Shown here: piece after piece, positions 17,438 through 28,300 of the stretch
Position numbering within the stretch: position 1 is the first letter of the stretch
How the letters are laid out: each line of letters starts with the position of its first letter
Source: Apostichopus californicus
Lineage: Eukaryota > Echinodermata > Holothuroidea > Aspidochirotida > Stichopodidae
Length of the DNA: 29,899 nt
Direction: 5' to 3'
Assembly: GCA_020650975.1 (NCBI GenBank)
Contig: JAIPMN010000846.1
Span: 1-29,899 of the forward strand
Made by a program: the position numbers and the translations under genes
Notes under the pieces: generated by a model
Database searches by the model: none
What the model saw: the letters and a program-made list of their open reading frames with translations, nothing else
What the model was told of the DNA's origin: nothing

Positions 17438-19999
17438 CTAAGCAAAGAGAGAAATGGCCCATTCATACTTCTATTGTTAACAACCATCATATCACAAACC
17501 CATTGAAGTGTTTAGTAGAATATATACATGCTACCAATGAATGTGCAATATCTGATATCAGTGACAGTCCTATGAAAGAAGAAGAAAGAGAAAATGGAAA
17601 GAGAAATGAAAAATTAAATAACAATTTTGTTATTTATAGTTATAGTATGTATATTTACAGTGAATACTTGGACATCATCTCTGTTCCTGATTTCTTCCAC
17701 CAAACTGAGTGGCTTGCCCTTTTGTATTGGTATTGTACCAAACAGAGTCACTCTGTCTTGCCGGAGTAATTTTCCAACGACTTGAATAAATGTTTGACTG
17801 AAAAGTTCCATTTTGCCAATCTCATCGATTACCATGATAGTCTTTCCCGCTGGCTGTGCAGAAGATTTGAAAAAAGGTTGTTAACGGTGAAATAGACTGG
17901 AACGCGACCACAGTGATTTCAAAAGTATAAACTATAAATGAATTTATACTAAATATTCTCATATGGCAATGTCCTTATGTCACCAGAAGATAATCTCTTT
18001 CCATTTGGAGAGGGTCTGTGGCAGATCCAGGATTTTATGAATGGGGGGGGGGGGTATGTTCACCGGGAATAATTAATTGTTCAAATTTTGTGTAGGAGTT
18101 GTGAAGGGTCTGGACTTTGCCCCACATCAAATAGTATGGTTACTGTGTGCAAACACTGCTGCTACACACATCTTTGCACTTGTATAGCAGTTTGCCCATT
18201 TTGCATAGCAGTTTGCCTATGTGATCCCGGGAAAATTATTACCAGGGGGCATTGAAGCCAAATCCCATGTAGGGGATCTGGGAGCTCTCCCTCAGAAGAA
18301 ATTATTTTAAACATCAAATGTTTTATTCTGAGGTATTTTTAGCACCAGAACAGGATAAAATACATATCATTACACAATACATATTCCAGTAAATTTTCAT
18401 CAACATCTAATGTTTGGACACAAAGTGTGATAAATATTAATTTATGTGATAATGTATAATTTATGTGATTTTATAATTTCATAATTAGTAGGCTGAATGA
18501 GTGATATTCATATGCATCAGGGATATTAAATGTAAGTTTCCTCCACCTGATAAAAATGATGAGACAAATAATGATGTAGAATTCACTTACTGGTACATCT
18601 AGTGCTGGGAGAGCTACATGTTCAAAGCTTTTCACATCCACAACATACTGCCCCACTCGAGGGCCTGGTTTGTTACTTCTGAAATAGAAGAAGAAAAAAG
18701 ATGAAGTTGTAACTAGCAGTCAAACAGTGATGTGAGTTTGTCAATCTTTGCTTCCCATACTGGCAAGTGATTAGTGAGGTAAGTCTTCAAATATATAATT
18801 TATACTTGAAAAGTAATGAAGGCATATTACATTATTCTCTGTGCTGCCGGCTGAATGGAAGGGATATCACACAGCTGCCAGATGTATAGATGTGACTATA
18901 GCAAAACTTGTCATACCTAATGATGGGCCAATATGGCTCAAAGTAAAGAAAATACGAGTTACAAAGAGCATGAAATCAAAAACAAATAATAATTACTGGC
19001 CAATAGAAGAAAAAGTTAATATGTCGTCTTTAACAAAGTGAGTTATTGAACCTTTTGTAAAGGTATAAATTGTGGTCAAAGATGACACAACATTTGATTC
19101 CCACCCTATTCGGGAAAGGTTTCCTCTATCACCAGTTAAGGAGATGATATCAAAGCCACTCCTTTTTCCACTACTCCTGAACTCAGCTGTAACAAAACCT
19201 TTTACTGGGATGGACAAGGCTTTAACTTCTTCAATGACCTTCTGGACTATTGTGGTCTTACCAACTCCTACCAAAGAAAGAGATGAAAATTTCAATTCAT
19301 TGATTAGTTGAGCTTCATGGCATGAAGATATTCAGAGGTTAGTTGCAACTACTCTTTTAGACTTCTAACAATTTCACGAGGAAGGGTTCAGTCAGCAATA
19401 TATTGTCTCATGAATGCATCACCTGTCTTACTTTGTATACAAAGAATAAATGTAAAAGGGTTTGCTGATACAAAATTTATAACCATGGGGACAAAATTTA
19501 CATAGTTATTCAATCACAAGCAGAAGTCTTTCCCATTATCCTCATGTAAATCCCTTTATCATTATTCAACTTTTATGTACTTTTTTGACAATATACATAT
19601 TTTTTAATTTACCAAATCATGGAAATTTCTCATGACTAAGCCTACCTCCTACAATTTTGTAGCAAAAACATGACTGAAATAGACTAGATGTGAAGGAAAG
19701 CTCTGCACCTGATCTGGGTAAACATAGCAATACCATGGGCCTACGCCAGGATTTAAGTTAATAACTGACTAACAGCACAGCCTGGGGTTAAGCATAAACT
19801 AACATTAGTTAGAGCCATTAGACCTTACGTTACAAATACAAGGCTAACAGGCCTACATCATTGCCTACAGCCCAAGTTAGTTACTGCAAAGGCTACCTTC
19901 CGAAGTGAAATAGGCCTAGACTAGTGCAAAACATTGTTTTTTTTGTCAACCTGGCGGTCCAGTTATGAAAACATGTTTGATCGGAAACTGAGATGCCAT
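17360..19999 (-). CDS. NTPCR: Cancer-related nucleoside-triphosphatase homologue (THEP1 family)
   Basis: Complete - strand gene with five coding exons, in transcript order: 19999-19951, 19267-19087 (or 19105), 18678-18591, 17853-17659 and 17437-17360. It gives 196 residues with the longer exon 2, or 190 with the shorter one (human 190). Exon 1 gives MASQFPIKHVFITGPPG; the Walker A motif GPPGVGKT (14-21) is split by intron 1. Exon 2 carries PVKGFVTAEF, GFDIISLTGDRG and LSRIG. Exon 3 has RVGQYVVDVKSFE. Exon 4 has VIDEIGKMELFSQ (Walker B, about 114-126) and GTIP..KGKPL..VEEIRNR. The start is the first ATG after an in-frame TAA (20015-20017). The family hydrolyses NTPs to NDPs in vitro; its cellular role is not settled. 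It shares 3' flank with PPP5C and a divergent upstream region with LRRC57. Confidence 0.93.
17659..17853 (-). CDS. NTPCR: NTPCR exon 4: Walker B region
   Basis: Exactly 65 codons, phase 0 at both ends. VIDEIGKMELFSQTFIQVV is nearly identical to the family signature, followed by LFGTIPIQKGKPLSLVEEI. Donor ACT|GTAAAT, acceptor CTGCACAG. Confidence 0.95.
18013..18306. repeat. Interspersed-element remnant with G-run
   Basis: Begins GTGGCAGATCCAGGATTTTA followed by a G10+ run, and ends near GGGGATCTGGGAGCTCTCCC. These words resemble widespread non-autonomous elements of marine invertebrates. A short direct repeat CATAGCAGTTTGCC lies inside. It falls in NTPCR intron 3. The family assignment is from memory of similar sequences only. 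Confidence 0.4.
18591..18678 (-). CDS. NTPCR: NTPCR exon 3
   Basis: Encodes SNKPGPRVGQYVVDVKSFEH through LPALDVP. The RVGQYVVD motif is a family hallmark. Acceptor CTATTTCAG, donor CCA|GTAAGT; it enters with the third base of a split codon. Confidence 0.92.
19087..19267 (-). CDS. NTPCR: NTPCR exon 2: end of Walker A and core
   Basis: Begins GVGKTTIVQK after the TTTGGTAG acceptor and runs through GFDIISLTGDRGNLSRIG. Two donors keep frame with exon 3: GT|GTCATC (end 19087, keeps WESNV) and GG|GTGGGA (end 19105, a better donor, 6 residues shorter). The variable loop here gives no firm homology guide. Confidence 0.82.
19951..19999 (-). CDS. NTPCR: NTPCR exon 1: start and first half of Walker A
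   Basis: A 49-base coding exon too short for open-frame scans. ATG at 19999-19997, then ASQFPIKHVFITGPP and the first base of Gly17, ending CCAG|GTTGAC. It matches human HVFLTGPPG and joins in frame to exon 2. The donor is weak at +3 and +4. Confidence 0.9.
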
Positions 20000-22256
20000 T
20001 TGGTTAGAAGGATGTTAATCGTCTATCAAAATCCGTAACATACGATGTAGCGGAATCAGTTCATTGAAATAAATCCAAACTTGAAATCAGGTGAGATCGA
20101 GGTAGCATCAAACTATCATTCATAACAACATTGTTATGATCAGATCTGTTACACCTTTGCCGTCTCCTTATCTCTTATTTCTAAACATAAATATAAGAAG
20201 AGATTTTCCGCATTTTGACGTAAGACTTTGAGGACCTTTTATATTATTAAATGACATAACCTTGGCGTTTCTGAATTTACGGAATGAAATTTGATTGCAG
20301 CACATTGCAGCTGGTTCCATCGAAAGCACAAGGAATAACGTTAGGCTTTAATTAGGCTACCGTTACCCACAGTAGTTCTAGCCTAGGCCTAGGTTAGGCA
20401 TAACGAAAAGCTTTAATGTTACTTAGTTAAGCGTAACCGAAGGTAAGTGTAACCATAGATAATGCTACATTTAGCCTTGTTCACGTTATTGTTGTGAGTG
20501 GCTAAGTTGGTGTTATTATTTATATTATTACTGGTAGTAGTAGGCCTGAATATCGCTACGTGGTAAGTGACAATGCAGAAGAAAATTTGTTAAGTTAGGC
20601 CTAGGCCTAAGTTAACCTACTAAAGTATAGTCAGTATTGCTAATTTCGGAACACTGCGAATTTCGGACACCCCTAAGAAATGCATGACACCCTACAGGAA
20701 GAGCCAAATTTCACCAACAAGTACGAAGCTACAGTTATTTTCTCTCCAAAATGACCCGTGTGCAAGTAAATACTTACATATTTGTCAGTAAAATGACGGA
20801 GATCTATGAAGTCTGTTATAATTACTGAAAGAGCAACTGCGCCACCAATTTTATCACCAGCGCCACACTGTAGGCCGGGTGTCCGAATATTCGCAATACT
20901 CCAGCAAAGAAATACCAGTTCCACAATCACAAGAATCTTCGTGTAATACAACGTGAAAACAGTTTGCAGGAAAGAAAGTTTGGGCGTGTATCGTACTATA
21001 ACATACTTCTCCCACCATATCAAGTATATTTTCAGGTGATTTATACAAAATAGATATAGTTTTGGGGTGTTGTAAGGCTTAGGTATCCGGAATACGAAGT
21101 GCCCATGCTACTACTTAACTTTAGACCTAGGTTATAAAGTAATTGGGCTGGTCAGATGTGGGACATTAGGCAGGACAGTCGGGCATCTCAGTGCATTGAC
21201 CTTTCATGCCCACCTCTAACATCATGCCTGGAAACATACATAGGGGGCCCTATGTGAGCCTATCCGGCATCTCTTTAAGGGATTGAAGAGAACTAAACAA
21301 CAATCAATGCCCATTATTTACAGAATCCTGCAGATACACATTCTTCATACTCTTTCTTATATGAATACACATAAATTAACAAAACAAGTACAGTATCATT
21401 ACAGTTAATATAATCTATTTTCAGCTTTATATTAACTGTATACAAGGAATGTTATACTAGTTTATTCCTATACATTTAATTCAAACATGGTTCATGATTA
21501 GTTTCCCACCAGCATGGAGAGGGGAATGTTTAAGTGGGAAATAGCCCTGGGAAGCAGGACCTTTTTTGGGTCGGGGATTTTCGTAGTATATTGTACTGAG
21601 AATTTAATCTTCAGAAAGAGCACGTCACTTTGCTCTTCTCTCTTGCTTTTATAAAATAAATCATGATAAAAAGGAAACTATAATTTCCATTTTCTATTTG
21701 TTGTAAACTTGAGAATGTAGTGTGTTCCTAAGCTTCATGCATTTCAGAACTTCCTTCCATGCTATAAGCAGGCCAAACATAGAACACAAGTATTGGCTTT
21801 ATGTGTATTGCTGTAATAGATTTCATATAAGTTAAATTTAGAAACTTTGTCAAAAGTCACCTCACCATCTGCCAAAAATCTACAAAAAAAAAATCCAGAA
21901 AATAAGTTGTGTCATTACACTTGTAGACACTATTGTTTTCCAAATTAATTTGAAAATGTGGATACTGCCCAATATTTGTATGGTGTGTGCATAGGACAGT
22001 GGTTTTCCCAAGACTAAGTACTGTATGAACAAGTATGTATATGAATATTTCATGTTCTTCTCTCCATCTTTGTTTCACTGTGTTTTTATTCCTTCATTGT
22101 GTGTTACTATCAAATGTGATTTGAATAGTTTATTATACACTCGCAGAATGTATCATAATTTTAAACTATTTATTTTTATATCTGCAGCACTTTGAGCTGT
22201 CGCCAGGGAGCATCAAAAGCAATTCAACTCTAATAAAAAAATATAATAATTTCCAG
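20000..22256. promoter_or_regulatory. Divergent NTPCR / LRRC57 upstream region
   Basis: About 2.26 kb separates the two start codons, which face away from each other, so the promoters of both genes probably lie here. From 19740 to 20620 the DNA is dense in GCCTA, GGCCTAGG and GTTAG words, for example TAGCCTAGGCCTAGGTTAGG near 20380. A MITE-like element occupies 20633-20900. LRRC57 starts just after an acceptor (TTTCCAG at 22250-22256), so it has a 5'UTR exon somewhere upstream that I could not place. No coding match was seen. Confidence 0.5.
20633..20900. mobile_element. MITE-like element with inverted ends
   Basis: The left end AGTATTGCTAATTTCGGA (20633-20650) is matched by the right end read in reverse, AGTATTGCGAATATTCGGAC (20900-20881). 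A second GCGAATTTCGGACACCC at 20656-20672 is also close to the reverse of the right end (GCGAATATTCGGACACCC). The 268-base interior has no transposase. No clear target-site duplication was seen. A - strand open frame across it looks accidental. Confidence 0.55.
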
Positions 22257-22261
22257 TAGAT

Positions 22262-22342
22262 ATGGGTAATTCCATTAAGCCCCATTTGGAACGTGCAGAA
22301 AAGAGCGGGGTTTGTCAGTTGTCAAACCAGGGTTTGTCTGAG
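22262..22342 (+). CDS. LRRC57: LRRC57 first coding exon
   Basis: Exactly 27 codons, MGNSIKPHLERAEKSG to QGLSE, ending at the consensus donor GAG|GTAAGT. A splice acceptor at 22256, only five bases before the ATG, shows that a separate 5'UTR exon exists. The frame stays open past the donor for about 60 codons, but these match nothing. Confidence 0.9.
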
Positions 22343-25300
22343 GTAAGTTTGACCGTATTCAACGTTTCTTATGATGTCATCATGGCTGACTGTTACCAAC
22401 TTCATTTATATGATAACTGTACATTTCATACACAATTTTGGCAAGTTTCACATTGCTGGGATTTAATATTAATCATGTCTGGTGAACTCATTTCACTATC
22501 CAGAACAATTGCTACCATTAAAGGATGACTTTAGGCACAAAAGTAACTTTGATATCTTGTAGATGGTTAAAAAGCAAAGCTGATATCAGTGCAGGTTGTA
22601 TTTCTAAACCACTCTTTATTTTTGAGAATATTTGTTCAAATAGCGTGAGCTTTATTTGCATCCCAGTTAGATGACTATTTACCATCACTACAAAGTAGGC
22701 ATGGTGCAGGAAGTTGTTGGAAGAACAGAAACAAACCTCATTTCCCACTTCCAAACCAAGAATACCAGATCGGGGAGAAAATTCCACTCCTCAACACAGG
22801 CAGGGGGGGGGGGGAGGGGTGATTATAGTTAGTTAGTGAGTGTACAGTGGGTATATAGGTTTTTGAATGATGGTTTTGAAGGAATGATGAAACTTTTTGT
22901 ACCGGAATTTATGAAAACTACTTTTTTGGTGCAGTTTGTTACTCATATAACAATGTCATAAATTTATTTAAATAGAATGTCTATTGGATTTCTGTAGAGT
23001 TTAGGAGCTTCTACAGTAGCATGGACAATAAAATAGTGTGAAAAGCAGACACTGTTTGCTTTGTAAAGAAAACCATCTATGCAGAACATTTTAGCCCAAG
23101 ACTTTTAAAGCAAACCTTCTGACATGTTTTGCATCACTGAGAAATCATTTTACAGCAGTACAATAAAATATTGGTAAAGCCAGTTCTCATATTGGTATGA
23201 TAAATGTTCATACAAAAAGCTCACCCAAACTTTTCTAATAAAATAGTTGAAACTTTTATTCATCATAGTCGAGTTTCAACTCTGATCATTATATCTGAAC
23301 ATAATTTAATTCAAAGTTAAAGTTAAGGGATATTTGGGATCAGTCGGTATCACAAATGTAAAAAAAATCATGCAAAAAGGCTTTCTTTTTATGCTATTGA
23401 ATATATATTTGCATGGTAGACAATATATAAATTCATCTTAAAGAGAAAGAAATTTCCACAGTTAGTTGGAATATTAATCTCCATATCTTGTTTCCAGCTT
23501 GAGATATGGTTGGTTGGATGTTACCTATATTGACAGGCTAAACACTTAAATCTTTGCAGGAGCACAGCACAGTATTGGTGGTCTGTGATGTCACCAGTGT
23601 AGATATGTTCTTCAGAAGCTTTACTTTCTTATTTTAATCTTTTATCTGATTTATCCTTGAAATGTGATACCATTGGAATTTTTGTTTAGCAATTTGTCAA
23701 TTGTTCTCTGTACTTAAAGATTTTCATGAAAATGTAATATTTTGTAGAAATATTATTTCCTCTGTGAATAAGTGGGTTAGATATTTTAAAGAAAAATTTC
23801 CTGTGGAAGTGGATGCGATGACATCATTCTGTCTGGCTGTTGCCAGATGCAATAACAAAGTGTAACCAAATTTGAAGAAATTCATATCTTTGCCATACTA
23901 AATGAGATGAGAATGTGGCTAACCTAATAAAGTGGAGAAAATATCCAGCATCAGCCACATGAATGCCCGTTTTATTGAGGCTAAAATATCATGACAATGT
24001 TGTTCATTAAGCTTGACAAATCAAGTTTCGATTTTATGTAAAAAGGAAAAGTTACATTTCGTTTTAAGTTTATTTCATTTTTACCTGTGAGATGAACAAT
24101 TTGGAAGGATGTCATAACATTGGGCAGTTAAAATCTGCTTTTTGCTTCTTCTTTTTTAGTTTTGTTAAAAGTAGCAAGAAGATACTTTAAGTTACACAAT
24201 AATTTCTAATGCCATTCGTGATAGCAGTTTACCCATAAAGTTGCTCTTGTTTGCATCAGAAAGTTTTATTTCATTTAACCAAGAACCAAGCCTACCCAGC
24301 CAGGATCATGTTTGTTTGCTGTAGTTGATTGCAGTCTGTTGTAGTCACGGGAACAATGGAGTCTCACCGTAGTCTGCCCGATCTTGTCATGTTTGCTTTC
24401 TGTCAGCTGACCTGATAGTTTAGAAGGATTTTCTTGTGACAAACAATTTGAAACTTATATTGAAGATTGAATAATACAGAAAGACCCTGTCATTTTGTAT
24501 TAATAATGTAAGCTTGGCCACATATGTAGTGTTTGGCAATATTTGTGTTCTAAATGTAATTGAAATTATTCCTGACCGATGTTTAATTGCTCATTCAATG
24601 TTGTGCATGTCAGTGGAATGAAAGTCAGTCCATGATGTACAGTAATTAAAAAGCTTACCGTACCTACCTCAGTGCAACCACCTCAACCTGTACTAGTTAC
24701 AGTATGTTCAGCAAATTTGGTATACACTGTGCAGCATCGACAATATCACTGTCCAATTTCATTCCACTCTACTGCCATCATTTTTCACATCACCAACATT
24801 TTCATACATGTTAGTTTATAGTATTAGAGCTACCTTTATTTAAAAATAATTCCATGCCACTTATACAATACAGAATTAAGCAACTGTAATTATAAATAGC
24901 TTTGTGCCCCCTGTCCCCCCCCCCCTCAAGTTCTGTTAATCATATTCCTGGAAATTGTTTAGAAGGTTTTGGAAGAATTGTTGGATCGGGAAGTACTGTA
25001 TAGAACATCTGTTTCAACTTTGAAATGTCTATTGTCGAATTGAAAAGGAAATTCAAACCATGGCAACAATCTACGGTACCTAGATTGGAATGTTTTCACT
25101 GAAAAGAAGGGAATATAAATTTAATAATGAGATTGTCCCAATGTACATGGTGTATACACAAGATTTAAACCTTAACATTTTCTGTACAATACATCTAGAC
25201 GTCATTTTAAGAAGTAGATAATTGGTATTTTGTTTGTACATGTATTTAAATTATATTCTGTCGAAAAAAAATAGTGTTTCAATATTTGGTCTGAAACGTG

Positions 25301-28300
25301 ATTGAAAATGCCCTTACACACTGTTTATGGGTATTTGCATATCCTAGGTTTTATTGTCCTACTTAGTTCATTTTCTGTATTAAAAGTATATTTTAAAACA
25401 AGAGAGAGAAAGAGAGGAGACTGTTATAGTTCCCTGATTAGAGAAGATGGAAAGGGGATAAAGTAGTTGAACCATAAATTCCAGAATTGTAATTTTATTT
25501 TTGTAGCTATTATTTTGTTGCTGTTGTGATAATTGTAAATTGTACACACTAGTGGAAATACCCAGACCTGTCCTGCACAAGTTTGTTGGACAGTATGGAT
25601 GGTACTATGTTAATTAGCTAATGATTAATTGATAATCAAGGTTAAAATTCTGAGATATAGTAGTGAGTTATAGTACTCTATAAATCAGGAGTAATACTGA
25701 TGTAATATTATAGCTGACTATCAAGAACAACATCAAAATGGAAGATAAACAGAAGCACTGGACCACAATTCAAGTGCATTAAAGACTCGCCCCAAACCGC
25801 GTGCCGCGCTCTGAAAAGTTTAACTATCCATTGCTTGCAAGTAAAGTTTTCTGCTTGTCGCTACAAAATGCAGACAGTAATGATACGTGATACCTTGTTA
25901 TCTTTAGCTGGACCTGAGATGTCCATCGCTGTATCGTTTGTACACTGTGCTGTGGGTATTGACCGCAGCTGTTTGTACTGACTGTTTGTACACTAGTGTC
26001 TAATTACCGAAGGTAGCAAGCTCAGGTCAGATTATCGGAATTAGACGTTTCTTTTTGCGCGAGTCTTCACACCCTTTAATAATGTATAACTTTGGTGGCA
26101 AGATTTTCCTACAGTACCTTAAAAGTTATTTAATGATGGACGCATGCAGTATAACAAAAATTCACACACAGTACTGTAGATATACAAAATACATGTAGTC
26201 TGCTACTTCAAGGGAACACAGATTACAGATTTATTTTGCTGTATTTATATGCAAATTACAGTTACTGTATGTCCTTCTGAGCTCATCTTCTTTCAACAAA
26301 AATACTTGACACGGAAAAAGGTCAAGCTTGCTGACCACTTTATGTGTATCAAACATATATAATATGCCTTATTGTAGAAAGTATTTGGTGCAAAGTGTGA
26401 CCAGTATGGCTTTAATAGCATACCTACTAAATTGAATGTTTGGAGAACTTGAGACAGCAGCTGTTGTTACAAATACATTTGTCAGCATTTAAATACAACT
26501 TGGTTCAGTCAGAAACCAAATACTGCCCTCTATTTTAGTTCCTTGATAACATTTAAGTACTACACATTTCTCACTTTAAAAAGAAGCCTTTTGTAATTTG
26601 GTTGACAGTTTAAAGAAACATATAGATGGAGAATCGCTTGTGTATAAAAATCGCAAAATTTATCAACCAGGACACCATTCTTGATTATTTAATCATCAAC
26701 TTTTAACATTGATAGTATTAAAGGTAGGCTTAAAAGAATAAATTTCAAATTTCAAAATAGTTGACTTTAATTAGAGAGTTTCCTGCTTTAACTTCATGAT
26801 ATGACGTGATATTTGACTAGCATATCGAATGGCATCGATAAATGAATTAAAATCAACTCAACATATCAATGTTTTGCAGTGCCGGATTTAGGGCGGAGCC
26901 ACAGGGCCCCTGCAGCTAAATATTTTTAAATCCAATTAGCAGTGTTTTAATAATGAGTGATATGATATAAATCATACAAGATAGGCCCTATGACAGCTTC
27001 ATCATAATCTGCATACACAATGTCCTACCCCCCTCCCCTTCCCCACTCCCATCCCCATCCCACACAAGCAAAAACTGGGCTTATGTTTTTGTCATGCCTT
27101 GGACACAAAATTTGATCTATTTCCTCACAATGCAAATGTCCCAAAATGCTTTTCAACCCACTCAAATGCCTTTAACAACCTTGAAAACTAGTTTAATACC
27201 TTCTTGTTTTTCCAAATAATTTTTATTTTTTTATTTGAAGTGTAAGTGTTAGTGTAGGTCAATGTCTGACGTCATTAAGTTCACTAGACCCATTCTACAC
27301 CCTAATACACTGTAAATATAGAATCAAGAAAGCAAATATATATAATATGAAAGTACAATATACAAAAGAACTTCATAATCAAACACCTGGATACCAAGGG
27401 GGGAATATTTTAAGTGTTTGCACTTTACTCATGAAAGTAAATATCGTTAATCCGCCCCAAAACGTTTCTTAAACCCACTCAAATGCCTCCAGCCAAGCTC
27501 TTTATCCCCGTACATTTTTGAGGTAGTCATTTGGCCTGCCTTATAATTTTGCACAAAGGATTTTCATGAACCAAAAAAAATATCCACAAGATCAGGTGTC
27601 ATACTGAAAACCAACAAGGTAACGACCAGTCATCAGAATTGTAACAAATTCTCTATCTTCCTTCCCTCTAGCTATAACTTCATATAAGTCTGTCCTTTTT
27701 TTTTTAATCGCAAAGCACAAAAATCTTTCTTCTCTTTTTCTTTGAACGAGCATCCTTTATTCCACTAATATTGCCTTAAAGACAATTTGGAGATTTAAAC
27801 CTTTTTTTCCCAACTCAAATGATTTCCTGTTTTTCCTTAGAATCCTTTCAACAAAATTAAATACTCACTTCTTTGTTCAATTACTGTTAGCTGTGTCACT
27901 TATGGCCCTGGGGGGAACGGTGTAGGGTTACATGGGAACGGGACGGAACAGTTTGCGCGCACTTACGGTTTGTAGGCTGGGGGAAGGCTCGGCCAACTAC
28001 ACACACTCAAAACTTAAGGTACCTCAAGTATAAAACCAAGTTTGATGAATTTTGATGAGTTTGCAACTCAATTTCCAATGTTGTATTTGATTACTTGTAA
28101 GTAAGAGAAATCAAAAGGACTGTTGAAAGGTTTCCAGGATGTTATAACGAATAATAATGTATCTAGCGGTACGTGTACTTCATCTTGTACACTCTCCTTA
28201 TTTGGGGTCGGCCGTTGGAGCTCAGGCAGTCAATGGCTGGAACCCAAGTACAAGGAGATCGTGTTGGACAGTATTGAAACTTTGTAATTAACATTTCGGA

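Noticed and set aside
17281-17769. 162-codon + strand open frame
   Set aside because: It is antisense to NTPCR exons 4 and 5, whose homology is clear; the + frame matches nothing.
20673-21048. Two overlapping - strand open frames
   Set aside because: They run through the MITE-like element and have no recognisable domain or splice logic.
22518-22787. 89-codon - strand open frame in LRRC57 intron 1
   Set aside because: No recognisable domain, and composition like the surrounding intron.
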